Positions 44,789 to 53,686 of a stretch of DNA of 64,000 nucleotides are shown one piece after another. Origin of the DNA: Pontibacter vulgaris (lineage in GTDB: Bacteria > Bacteroidota > Bacteroidia > Cytophagales > Hymenobacteraceae); assembly GCF_022758145.1 (NCBI RefSeq), contig NZ_JAJVDH010000007.1:62001-126000 (forward strand), written 5' to 3'. Below the pieces are notes generated by a model. That model saw nothing but the letters and a program-made list of their open reading frames with translations, had not been told where the DNA came from and did not search any database. Made by a program: the position numbers and the translations under genes. How positions within the stretch are numbered: position 1 is the first letter of the stretch; every line of letters begins with the position of its first letter.

Positions 44789-44814
44789 CTTAGTTCAGTA
44801 ATTTATGAACTAAG
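44789..44814. promoter_or_regulatory. Operator-like palindrome B before the efflux operon
   Basis: CTTAGTTC and GAACTAAG arms around AGTAATTTAT: a perfect 8-base inverted repeat 31 bases before the TolC start. It is the twin of the site at 44237-44262. Confidence 0.75.
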
Positions 44815-44845
44815 TAATACAATATAAACTATAAAACTTTACAAC

Positions 44846-46204
44846 GTGATCAAAAAATATTTAGCGCTGGGAGTACTGATGGCCTTTATGCAGACCGGGT
44901 TTGCGCAGGCACAGCAAGAAACAAAGGAGCTGAACTTACAACAAGCCGTTTCTTATGCCCTGGAGAATAACGAATCCATTAAGAAGGCAAGTAACGATGA
45001 ACTGAGCTCAAAGTACATGATAAACGAGGCCCGCAGCAACGGCTTGCCGCAGGTAGATATTAAAGGTACTGCAGTCAGAACGCTCGAAAAGCAAATGATA
45101 GCACTACCTGCCGATTTTAACCCGGAGAAAAATGGTAAGCCGCTTATTAAACCAATGGGTACCGATAACACGGTGCAGGCAGGTATCTCGGTATCGCAAC
45201 TCCTGTTTAGCAAATCATACTTTGTAGGCCTAAAAGCTGCCCGTACTGCCGAAGACGTTTACCGCATCCGAAAGGAAATGGCTAATGAAGACGTGATCTT
45301 TAATGTGGGGACCGCCTACTTTATGGTGTTGCAAACAAAAGAGCAATTCAACAGCATCGATGCCAACCTCCGGAAGCTGGAACAACTGGAAAAGATCCTG
45401 ACGCTGCAGTATAAAAACGACCTGGTTAAGAAGGTAGATGTAAACCGCATCAAGGTGAGTAAGATAAACCTCGAAAACCAGAAAAAGAACCTGCAATCGG
45501 GTTACGAACAGCAACTCAACCTGCTTAAATTTTTTATGGGTATGCCGCTGGAGCAACCTATTACTTTAGCTGGCTCAGCTGACAATTCTATACTTACAGT
45601 ACAGCCAACCCTGGCCGAAGCAGAACAGCCTGTTGCAGAACGCTCAGGATACCAGGCCCTGAAAAAACAGAAAGAATTGATAGGCCTGCAGATTGAAGGT
45701 GTGCAAGCAGGTTATTACCCATCGCTGGCTGCTTTTGGTAACTATAACTACCAGTCGCAATACAATGGCCGCATGATCAGTAACCAGGAAGCCATGTGGT
45801 TCCCGAACTCACAGGTTGGGCTTCAGGTTAACATCCCTGTTTTTGACGGCTTACGCAAAAAATCGCAGGTACAGCAGCGCCAGATGGAATTGAAAAACCT
45901 GGACCTTGACCTGCAGCAATACAACAAAAGCACACAGGTAGAGCTTAGTAATGCCATTAACCAGTTAAACAACACCAGAGGCAACATAGATGCTCAGGAT
46001 GAAAATGTTAAGCTGGCGCAGGAAGTATATGATACCACCAACAAGCTCTACAAAGAAGGTCTGGCCCCATTAAGCGACCTGTTAAATGCAGAAACATCGC
46101 TACGCGAAGCACAAACAAACTTTAACAACGAAAGGCTGAAATACCAGATAGCGCAACTGAACTACCTGAAGGCCAAAGGAGAATTAGAAACATTAACAAA
46201 ATAA
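44846..46204 (+). CDS. TolC-family outer-membrane efflux protein
   Basis: A 452-residue outer-membrane efflux protein, initiated by GTG at 44846, with a signal peptide ending near GFAQAQ. The two repeated halves of long helices are visible: LQQAVSYALENNESIKKA early and LYKEGLAPLSDLLNAETSL late, the latter being the conserved TolC motif. It forms the outer-membrane channel of the pump encoded downstream. First gene of the operon after the palindrome. Confidence 0.93.
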   Translation: MIKKYLALGVLMAFMQTGFAQAQQETKELNLQQAVSYALENNESIKKASNDELSSKYMINEARSNGLPQVDIKGTAVRTLEKQMIALPADFNPEKNGKPLIKPMGTDNTVQAGISVSQLLFSKSYFVGLKAARTAEDVYRIRKEMANEDVIFNVGTAYFMVLQTKEQFNSIDANLRKLEQLEKILTLQYKNDLVKKVDVNRIKVSKINLENQKKNLQSGYEQQLNLLKFFMGMPLEQPITLAGSADNSILTVQPTLAEAEQPVAERSGYQALKKQKELIGLQIEGVQAGYYPSLAAFGNYNYQSQYNGRMISNQEAMWFPNSQVGLQVNIPVFDGLRKKSQVQQRQMELKNLDLDLQQYNKSTQVELSNAINQLNNTRGNIDAQDENVKLAQEVYDTTNKLYKEGLAPLSDLLNAETSLREAQTNFNNERLKYQIAQLNYLKAKGELETLTK

Positions 46205-46224
46205 GACATACACCACCCACTAAA

Positions 46225-47277
46225 ATGAAGAAGTTAATTTATATAGTAGTTGTTATTGTAGTTCTGGTAGCTGTTGGCTTTAAGCTGATGAGCAATAAAG
46301 AGAAAATGGCATCGAACGCGGCAGTTGCCCAGATTAAGAGCGATGCTATACCTGTAAAAGTAACAGAAGTAAAGACAGAGAAACTGGATAAGTCTTTTAC
46401 AGCGCAAGGTAACTTCGCTCCTATCCAGAGCCTGACACTTATGTCGGAAACTACCGGCCAGGTACAACGCGTGTTAAAGCGCAAAGGCGATAAAGTAAGA
46501 GCCGGCGAATTGTTGTTACAGGTTGAAAGCAACACCATGGCTGCTGACCTGGCTACTGCCCAGACAAACGCCGAGAAAGCAAAGCGCGACCTTGCCCGTT
46601 TCGAGAACCTGGCCGCCGGCGACGCCATTACGCAGCGCCAGCTGGAAGATGCCCGTTTAGCTGCAAAATCTACACAGGCACAACTGGTAGCTGCACGTCA
46701 GCGCTTAACTAAAACCCGCATTACGGCCCCTATCAGCGGCGAAATAAACGAGATATATGTAGAGGTTGGTTCATACTTAGGTATGGCTACCAAGCTGTAT
46801 GATATCGTGAACGTGGACAAACTGAAGCTGGAAGTAAAAGTGAACGAAGGCGAAGTATTGCTGATCAACAAAGGCCAGAAAGTAAAAGTGAAAGCTGATG
46901 CCGGTGCAGGCCAGGAGTACGAAGGTATAGTTACAGCTATTGCCGCACAAGCCGATCCAACCCTGAAGTTTGATGTGGAAATTGAAGTGAAGAACGCTGC
47001 TAACAACAACTTGAGAGCTGGTATGTATGGCACCGCCTTCTTCGAAGTAGCAGATCAGCGCGAAGCAACACTTTTACCACGCGAAGCTATAGTTGGTAGC
47101 ATCCAGAACCCAAGTGTGTATGTAGTAAACAATGGCGTTGCCAACATGCGCAAAGTTAAAGTGGGTGTGGTTACACAAGATAAAGTAGAGATACTGGATG
47201 GCGTGAAACCAGGCGATAAAGTAGTACAAAGCGGCCAGATCAACCTGCGCGAAGGCATTAAAGTGTCTGTGCTCTAG
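46225..47277 (+). CDS. RND efflux periplasmic adaptor (MFP)
   Basis: A 350-residue membrane-fusion protein with an N-terminal anchor helix (about 4-19) and no lipobox. A lipoyl-like half is at SETTGQVQRVLKRKGDKVRAGELL, followed by a coiled-coil hairpin (about 90-150) and a beta-barrel with ITAPISGEI. It links the RND permease to the TolC channel. It lies 20 bases after the TolC gene. The 211-base gap to the permease gene holds hairpins. Confidence 0.93.
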   Translation: MKKLIYIVVVIVVLVAVGFKLMSNKEKMASNAAVAQIKSDAIPVKVTEVKTEKLDKSFTAQGNFAPIQSLTLMSETTGQVQRVLKRKGDKVRAGELLLQVESNTMAADLATAQTNAEKAKRDLARFENLAAGDAITQRQLEDARLAAKSTQAQLVAARQRLTKTRITAPISGEINEIYVEVGSYLGMATKLYDIVNVDKLKLEVKVNEGEVLLINKGQKVKVKADAGAGQEYEGIVTAIAAQADPTLKFDVEIEVKNAANNNLRAGMYGTAFFEVADQREATLLPREAIVGSIQNPSVYVVNNGVANMRKVKVGVVTQDKVEILDGVKPGDKVVQSGQINLREGIKVSVL

Positions 47278-47296
47278 TTGATAAACTAGAGCACAT

Positions 47297-47433
47297 GCCG
47301 CAAGTTTAGCGGTAGCGCAACTTGTGGCTGAGCATGGGGCCAGTTTGTAACTGGCGCAACTATAGATTACACGCCAGTTACAAACTGGCTGCCAAACTAA
47401 ACCACCAGTTACCGCTTAGCTCAAACTGGCGGT
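47297..47433. repeat. Cluster of three hairpin repeats inside the efflux operon
   Basis: Three inverted repeats lie in the 211 bases between adaptor and permease genes. Hairpin 1: GCCGCAAGTT (47297-47306) with AACTTGTGGC (47319-47328), one mismatch. Hairpin 2: an exact 18-base pair at 47339-47356 and 47372-47389. Hairpin 3: ACCACCAGTT (47401-47410) with AACTGGCGGT (47424-47433). Hairpins 1 and 3 look like inverted, diverged copies (both with TACCGCT or its complement in the loop). No T runs follow, so they are not simple terminators. Confidence 0.75.
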
Positions 47434-47488
47434 ATGCTTAAGGCTGGCAAAAACAATAACTTCTTTCTTTTCTTAAGAACATTTAGAA

Positions 47489-50400
47489 ATGAACATAACC
47501 AAATTATCGATACAGCGATCAACCCTGGTAGTGGTGGTGTTTACCGTCCTTACACTACTTGGTGTTGTCAGCTACAAATCGCTTAACTACGAGCTGTTAC
47601 CTAAATTCAGCCCGCCGGTACTTACTATCAGTACTATTTATCCGGGTGCTTCGCCTAACGAAGTAGAGAACTCGGTAACAAAGGAAATAGAAGACGCCCT
47701 ATCGTCGCTGGAGAACGTGAAGGAGATGAAAAGTACCTCCCTGGAGAGCTTTTCCATCATTACGATACAGCTGAACCAGGGCACGGATGTGGACCTGAGT
47801 TTACAGGATGCGCAGCGTAAGATCAATACCATTCTGGCCAAACTGCCGGAAGATGCCGATGCGCCAACCCTGAACAAATTTGACTTCGACGACCTGCCTA
47901 TTATTAAAATGGGTGCCACGGCGAACATGTCTGCTACAGAGTTCTATGACCTGATCGATAAAAAGATAAAACCGGAGCTTTCGCGCATACAAGGTATGGC
48001 TGCTATTAAAGTATTGGGTGGCCAGGAACGCGAGATCAAAGTAAATATTGATGCCAACAAACTGGAAGCCTATAACCTGTCTATACTTCAGGTACAACAG
48101 AAGATCCGTAACTCTAACCTCGATTTTCCTACGGGTAAAATAAAGCAGGAAAGCGGACAGACTCAGATCCGACTGGCCGGTAAGTATAGCTCCCTGGCCC
48201 AGCTGAGTAACCTGATCATCCGTGAAGACCAGAACGGTATTGTACGCTTATCTGATGTAGCCGAAGTACAGGACACCCAGAAAGACGTGGAAGTATTGAC
48301 CCGTAACAACGGTAAAGCTTCGGTGGGTATAACTATCCAGAAACAGTCTGATGCTAACGCCGTGGAAGTAAGCCGACTAACGAAAGAGGCGCTTGCCAAA
48401 CTGGAAACCACCTATGCGTCCCAAGGCCTGAAATTTAACATTGCCAGCGACTCTTCTGACTTTACCCTGGAAGCAGCCGATTCGGTAATGCACGATCTGG
48501 TTATAGCGATTATATTGGTGGCTGTGGTGATGTTGCTGTTCCTGCACTCGCTGCGCAATGCCATTATTGTAATGATCTCTATTCCGGCATCGTTGGTGGC
48601 TACTTTTATTGCCATGTACCTGCTGGGCTACTCGCTTAACCTGATGTCGTTGCTGGCGCTTTCGCTGGTGGTAGGTATACTTGTGGATGATGCCATTGTG
48701 GTGATCGAGAATATTCACCGCCACATGGAAATGGGTAAAAAACCTGCACAGGCTGCCTACGATGGTATCCGTGAGATCATGGCTACAGTTACTTCCATTA
48801 CTTTGGTAATTGTGGTTGTGTTTATCCCGATCGCCCTTTCAAGTGGTCTGGTATCTGATATTCTTCGCCAGTTTGCCGTGGTGGTAGCTATCTCTACGAT
48901 GATCTCGCTTTTCGTAGCATTTACGCTAATTCCGCTACTTGCCAGCCGTTTCTCTCGCCTAGAGCATATCTCGGATAAGAATATTTTCGGACGGTTTATA
49001 CTTGCTTTCGAGCGTGGACTGGACAGAATAATTGATGGCTTTACGGCTACATTAAAGTGGGCGTTCAACCATAAGTTTATTACGCTGGGTGTAACGATAC
49101 TGATGTTGTTTGCTTCGTTTATGCTGCCTAAGTATGGTTTTATAGGTTCTGAATTTATACCTGCCGGCGACCGTGGTGAAGTAAGCTTACAGCTTGAATT
49201 GCCTAAGAATGCCACTGTAGAGCAAACCAACTTTGCTACTCGCCAGGTGGAGCAATACTTAGAAGCTATACCAGAAGTGAAGAAAGTATTTACGACGGTA
49301 GGCACAACGTCTTCGGCACAGGCTGGCCAGAACACAGCTTACAAAGCAGATGTGGCGGTTTCGCTGATAGATGTGAAAGAGCGTACTTTCAGTACAGAGC
49401 AGTTCAGCCGCCAGGTTAAAGCCGACATCGAAAGTAAACTGCCTAACGTGCAGGTAACTCCTGTGCCGGTAGGTTTGGTTGGTACTGCACAGGCTCCTAT
49501 TCAGATCATTATCTCCGGCTCAAACCTGGATTCTGTGATGGCTTTCTCTCAGAAAGTGATGCAGATCACGGAGAGTGTGCAGGGTACGGCCGACGTGGAA
49601 ACATCTGTAGAAGGTGGTAACCCGGAAATTGAAGTGGTAGTAGACCGCGACAAGATGGCAAATGTAGGCCTTTCGCTGGAGAGCGTTGGAGCAAGTATGC
49701 AGCTGGCTTTCAGCGGTAACTCCGATGTTACGTTCCGTTCGGGCACTGAAGATTACGACATCAACATTAGATTAGATGAGTTTGACCGCCGCAGTGTGAA
49801 CGATATCGGTAACCTGTCTTTCGTGAATAACAAAGGGCAGATAGTGCGCCTGGCACAGTTCGCTGATATCAAGCAGTCTACGGGTCCGTCGCAGCTGGAG
49901 CGTTATAATCGTGTAACTTCTGTAAACGTGAACTCACAGGTAATCGGCCGTCCGTCTGGTTCAGTAGGTGCCGACATTCAGGCGAAGATGGCTGAAATTA
50001 AAATGCCGGCTGGCGTAAACGTGGAGTTTGGTGGTAACCTTAAAAATCAGAGCGAAGGTTTCGGTACGCTTGGTATTGCCTTGCTGGCCTCTATTATTTT
50101 CGTGTACCTGATCATGGTGGCGCTGTACGACTCTTACGTGTACCCGCTGGTGGTTCTGTTCTCTATACCTTTGGCGATCATTGGTGCCTTGCTTGCCCTT
50201 GCGCTGGCTGCCCAGTCGCTGAGCATTTTTTCTATACTTGGTATCATCATGATGATTGGTCTGGTAGCCAAGAACGCGATTATGGTGGTTGACTTTACAA
50301 ACAAGCTGAAAGACGAAGGTGTGTTTGTGAAAGATGCCCTGATAGAAGCGGTTCGTATCCGTTTCCGCCCGATCCTGATGACGACGCTAGCCATGGTAAT

Positions 50401-50668
50401 TGGTATGTTGCCGATTGCGTTGGCAGGTGGTTCGGTGGCTGCAACTAAAAACGGTCTGGCCTGGGCTTTGATCGGTGGTCTAAGCTCTTCGATGTTCCTG
50501 ACGCTTATAGTTGTTCCGATTATCTACTATGGTTTCGACCGTATACTTGCCAAGTTTGGTATGGATAAGAAGACCACAATAGAGCTGGAAGATAAGACAC
50601 TGGAAGAGCTGGAGCACGAAACCAAGGAACTGGAAGAGAAGAAAATGGCGCACGAGTTCGCGCACTAA
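47489..50668 (+). CDS. RND-family efflux permease
   Basis: A 1059-residue inner-membrane RND transporter (HAE1/AcrB type) with 12 helices and two large periplasmic loops. The helix-4 proton-relay Asp pair is in VVGILVDDAIVVIENIHRH. The two halves are complete, and the protein ends with a charged Glu/Lys tail of about 25 residues. With the upstream adaptor and TolC protein it exports hydrophobic compounds. Its substrate is unknown. Confidence 0.95.
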   Translation: MNITKLSIQRSTLVVVVFTVLTLLGVVSYKSLNYELLPKFSPPVLTISTIYPGASPNEVENSVTKEIEDALSSLENVKEMKSTSLESFSIITIQLNQGTDVDLSLQDAQRKINTILAKLPEDADAPTLNKFDFDDLPIIKMGATANMSATEFYDLIDKKIKPELSRIQGMAAIKVLGGQEREIKVNIDANKLEAYNLSILQVQQKIRNSNLDFPTGKIKQESGQTQIRLAGKYSSLAQLSNLIIREDQNGIVRLSDVAEVQDTQKDVEVLTRNNGKASVGITIQKQSDANAVEVSRLTKEALAKLETTYASQGLKFNIASDSSDFTLEAADSVMHDLVIAIILVAVVMLLFLHSLRNAIIVMISIPASLVATFIAMYLLGYSLNLMSLLALSLVVGILVDDAIVVIENIHRHMEMGKKPAQAAYDGIREIMATVTSITLVIVVVFIPIALSSGLVSDILRQFAVVVAISTMISLFVAFTLIPLLASRFSRLEHISDKNIFGRFILAFERGLDRIIDGFTATLKWAFNHKFITLGVTILMLFASFMLPKYGFIGSEFIPAGDRGEVSLQLELPKNATVEQTNFATRQVEQYLEAIPEVKKVFTTVGTTSSAQAGQNTAYKADVAVSLIDVKERTFSTEQFSRQVKADIESKLPNVQVTPVPVGLVGTAQAPIQIIISGSNLDSVMAFSQKVMQITESVQGTADVETSVEGGNPEIEVVVDRDKMANVGLSLESVGASMQLAFSGNSDVTFRSGTEDYDINIRLDEFDRRSVNDIGNLSFVNNKGQIVRLAQFADIKQSTGPSQLERYNRVTSVNVNSQVIGRPSGSVGADIQAKMAEIKMPAGVNVEFGGNLKNQSEGFGTLGIALLASIIFVYLIMVALYDSYVYPLVVLFSIPLAIIGALLALALAAQSLSIFSILGIIMMIGLVAKNAIMVVDFTNKLKDEGVFVKDALIEAVRIRFRPILMTTLAMVIGMLPIALAGGSVAATKNGLAWALIGGLSSSMFLTLIVVPIIYYGFDRILAKFGMDKKTTIELEDKTLEELEHETKELEEKKMAHEFAH

Positions 50669-50705
50669 AAGCTAACAGTTTTATACTTACATAAATAGTA
50701 ATATG

Positions 50706-50735
50706 ATTGCGGAGGTTAAGGCCTCCGCAATTTTT
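50706..50735 (+). terminator. Terminator of the efflux operon
   Basis: Stem ATTGCGGAGG/CCTCCGCAAT with loop TTAAGG, then five T. It lies 38 bases past the permease stop. A long frame crossing it (from 50703) is therefore not a true gene start. Confidence 0.9.
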
Positions 50736-50798
50736 ATGAATTACAAAACTGCCGAAAACAATCCAGAGGCAACATTTACTTATTTACCCTTACATGCC

Positions 50799-51053
50799 AT
50801 GCAAAGTGTAATTCCAAACATACAGGCAATTCAAACAGAAGTGGTGAAGATCATTACTTCGGTTACCAAAATAAACCCCAACCTGCTGCTGAAAGTCCGC
50901 GACCTTACCCGGCTCGGGCTCGATATTATTGACGTAGTAGACATCATCCTGAAAGTAGAAAAAACCTATAGCATTGTTATTCCGGATGACGCGCCGGTGT
51001 ACACCGTAGATGATTTCGTAAACTATGTATATGCGATAAAGCAGGCCAGCTAA
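50799..51053 (+). CDS. Acyl-carrier-protein-like protein lacking the Ser
   Basis: An 84-residue acidic helical protein of ACP length and order, started at ATG 50799 because the upstream frame runs through a terminator. The ACP motif LG-D-S-L/D-x-V-E is here LGLDIIDVVDIILKVEK: the phosphopantetheine-attachment Ser is replaced by Ile, so acyl loading by the usual route is not possible. The tail IVIPDDAPVYTVDDFVNYV matches family helix 3 to 4. It has its own terminator and stands alone. It may bind partners as a non-carrier mimic. Confidence 0.7.
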   Translation: MQSVIPNIQAIQTEVVKIITSVTKINPNLLLKVRDLTRLGLDIIDVVDIILKVEKTYSIVIPDDAPVYTVDDFVNYVYAIKQAS

Positions 51054-51069
51054 GTTTACAGAAGTATAG

Positions 51070-51106
51070 AAAAAGAGCCGTAACTATAGTTACGGCTCTT
51101 TTTTTT
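51070..51106. terminator. Strong palindromic terminator
   Basis: Stem AAAAAGAGCCGTAACTATAG/ its complement, followed by eight T. It ends the ACP-like gene and faces the leftward DUF4268 gene. Confidence 0.9.
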
Positions 51107-51208
51107 ATACTAACAAACTCTAACCAATAGTATGAATATGTTATGTAGAGGTATGTATTCTTATACTTTCAATCATTACAAATCATAAAAGTATAAACCC
51201 TGTTCAGA

Positions 51209-51670
51209 TCAGCGCAATTCATCAAACGCGTACTGAGCCGTGTTCCAGAATTCATCCAGCGCAATAATACGTGGTTTAAAAAAAGAAATAAGCTGCGGCC
51301 AGTCTTCTTTATCAAAAATGTTCACAGGGGCTATTTCTTTATAAATGCGGCTAATAGTTTTGTCATACTCGTCGGTAGTATGCATCTCCCACTTCCACTC
51401 TTCACCCAGGCTCTCGTGCAATAATGTACGCAGCTGCAAAAACTGTTCGTAAAAAAGCTCCTGCAATTCGGTGTCTTTATGAGTGATTTCAATGCCGATG
51501 GATGCTCGTTTGCTATCAGCCTGCATCTTGAATTCAACGTTCTTGAGACCCGTTTTATAGTTTAGCCAGTTTCTTCGGAGTCCTTCGGCAGAGAGCACCG
51601 GCGCCATGTATTGCCCGTAAGTTGTCCAGAATGCCTGGCGTAATTGCGAAGCTTGTTCTCTTGTATACAT
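51209..51670 (-). CDS. DUF4268 protein
   Basis: A 153-residue soluble protein, started at ATG 51670 rather than an upstream TTG. Family markers include SQLRQAFWTTYGQYM at the start, KNVEFKMQADSKRASIGIEI and the ending NTAQYAFDE. The DUF4268 domain occurs in some restriction and nuclease contexts, but also as standalone proteins of unknown function; nothing here tells which. Monocistronic. Confidence 0.78.
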   Translation of the reverse strand: MYTREQASQLRQAFWTTYGQYMAPVLSAEGLRRNWLNYKTGLKNVEFKMQADSKRASIGIEITHKDTELQELFYEQFLQLRTLLHESLGEEWKWEMHTTDEYDKTISRIYKEIAPVNIFDKEDWPQLISFFKPRIIALDEFWNTAQYAFDELR

Positions 51671-51951
51671 AAGGTCAAAATTAGGCAAGTAATCTCATAA
51701 AATTAAACAATCAGCGCTTCCAGCCACCTGCAGGCAAAGTATACTTACGCAATAATCTCCACCTCAACCAGTTATAAAAGGCATTGGCCGCTTATACTTC
51801 TAATGTCTTGTACCGCTTAAATAGTTGATTTTTAAACTATAAGGCTAAATATGGTTACAAAGCTGCAGAAGTGTCGTACTTATACTTGATTAATAAAAGA
51901 TGAGCGGCAAGAGCGCCATTACCCGAAGCTGTTGTGTTCTTACCATACTCT
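51671..51951. other. Intergenic region between divergent genes
   Basis: About 280 bases between DUF4268 and the kinase-like gene, both starting here. Several AAGTATA heptamers occur near 51738-51893, including an overlapping AAGTATACTT at about 51737. No other feature seen. Confidence 0.4.
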
Positions 51952-53520
51952 ATGAAAGCGCTTATGTTTGAGATGAATACTGTTTTTGCAGACCGTTACC
52001 TGTTAAAGGAATTATTGGGCAGAGGAGGCTCGTCGGAAGTATGGATCGCGGAAGATATCATTTCAGGTAATACACCTGAAGTTGTAAAAATATTTGCACC
52101 TGAAACAGGGCTGAGCGAAGCTTCCTTAAAGCTGTTCAGAAAAGATTTTGAGCAGATCGGCTATCTGTCACATCCGGGGTTGTTGCCTGTTACTTTCTTG
52201 GATGCCACCCAGCATACCCCTTTTTTGGTTATGCCTTATATGCACGAAGGTTCTGCACAGGCTTTGCTCGATCAGGAAGGGCCGTTCCCGGAGGAGGAAA
52301 TAGCGCTGATAATGAAACAGATCGGGAGCGCACTGCATTACCTGCATACCCAAAGTCAGCCCGTACTGCACCAGAACCTGGACCCTGAGAAAATACTTCT
52401 TACCTCAGATGGCCACTACGTACTCACAGATTATGGTATCAGCAGGGCTACAAGGCAGGCGTTGCATAAAGCTACCGGCAGGGTGTCGGGCTTGGCTTTC
52501 GCTGCACCGGAGCGCTTCCTGGATAAACCGGAATATAAAGAGGCGGGCGATATATTTTCGCTGGGAGTTATACTTTACACACTTTGCAGCGGCCATACCC
52601 CCTGGGAAGGTACGGGAGGATTAAGTTTACTGCAAGGCGCTGAGGTGCCGGATCTGCCGTCCTCTTACTCCCGCGTCCTGAACCATATCATAAAGTCGTG
52701 TCTGTCAGTGGATCAGCAAAAGCGGCCAACGGCAAAACAACTGGAAGTAGAAGGCAAATATTACCTGGCTAACAAAACTTGGCGGCCAACGGCAAACATC
52801 TACGACATGATTGAACAGCCTAAAGCACCTGGAACACCATTGTGGTTGAAAGCTGCTACGGCAACAGTAATTATACTTCTGGGGCTATTTCTGCTGCTCG
52901 AATTTCCTCCGGATAAAATAAAAGAATACTGGAATAAACAGGCTATTGTCAGCGATCAGCAAGCCGATGATGAACCTGATGCCATAGTACTTCAGGAACG
53001 TGTACATGCTGCCGGAACAGCTCCGGAAAAAGTAAATGCAAAGCCAGTTGTTAAAAAACAGCCTGTTCCGAAAAAGGAAATCAGAAAAGAACCTGAAAAA
53101 CCGGCTGCGCCTGTAGTTACTACAAAACCTGAAACAGCGCAGGCAAAGCCAGCGGTTAAAGAAGCGGTAACTGATCAATCTGAAACTATAAAAGAAGAAG
53201 AAGAAGTCGTTAAGTTGGCTGAAAAAGTAACGGAAACTACACCAGCTGCATCTTTACAGGCTTATCTGAATAACCTTGCCAACCCGGATTTATCGATGAA
53301 TGAACGCGAAAAACTACGGCCCAAGATTCTGAGTTATTTTTCAGATAAGGCTCAACTTTTCGATAATAGTGCTGCTGCCCAGGAGCCATTTTCAAGGGAA
53401 GAATTTATAGATATACTTTTGAGCATCGACAGCACCAGCACGGTAAGAGTAGACAGCATGGAAGAAGATGAAAAAGGTAAAATAGAAAAACTTCATTTTT
53501 CTATAGAAGACAAGCTGTAA
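51952..53520 (+). CDS. Membrane protein-kinase-like protein, probable pseudokinase
   Basis: A 522-residue protein started at ATG 51952 (GTG at 51934 and ATGs at 51964 and 51973 are alternatives). Residues about 15-270 are a Hanks-type kinase fold: glycine loop LGRGGSSEVW, Lys46 (VVKIF), an APE-like AAPERFLDKPE. The catalytic loop HRDLKPEN reads HQNLDPEK, so the Asp is Asn142 and the Lys is Asp; DFG is DYG (Asp160). One transmembrane helix lies at about 297-317. A periplasmic Ala/Pro/Lys/Glu-rich linker and a Ser/Asp-rich C-terminal domain follow. Probably catalytically weak or inactive; it may scaffold. Confidence 0.8.
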   Translation: MKALMFEMNTVFADRYLLKELLGRGGSSEVWIAEDIISGNTPEVVKIFAPETGLSEASLKLFRKDFEQIGYLSHPGLLPVTFLDATQHTPFLVMPYMHEGSAQALLDQEGPFPEEEIALIMKQIGSALHYLHTQSQPVLHQNLDPEKILLTSDGHYVLTDYGISRATRQALHKATGRVSGLAFAAPERFLDKPEYKEAGDIFSLGVILYTLCSGHTPWEGTGGLSLLQGAEVPDLPSSYSRVLNHIIKSCLSVDQQKRPTAKQLEVEGKYYLANKTWRPTANIYDMIEQPKAPGTPLWLKAATATVIILLGLFLLLEFPPDKIKEYWNKQAIVSDQQADDEPDAIVLQERVHAAGTAPEKVNAKPVVKKQPVPKKEIRKEPEKPAAPVVTTKPETAQAKPAVKEAVTDQSETIKEEEEVVKLAEKVTETTPAASLQAYLNNLANPDLSMNEREKLRPKILSYFSDKAQLFDNSAAAQEPFSREEFIDILLSIDSTSTVRVDSMEEDEKGKIEKLHFSIEDKL

Positions 53521-53686
53521 GGCTTTTGAAAAGTATAAATGCATTAACTGATGTGCTTTTACTTTACAGTTTATACTTTGGGATAAGTCTTAAAAGTGTT
53601 GCTTTGTTTTATCTGTAAAATAGCTGAAATTACCTTTCAGGGTCCTTAACTATGAAACCGGCTCTCATTGAAAGTATAAATTCAGC

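Noticed and set aside
50703..50798. Longer start for the ACP-like gene
   Set aside because: The segment contains a perfect terminator hairpin with T run, so translation from there is unlikely.
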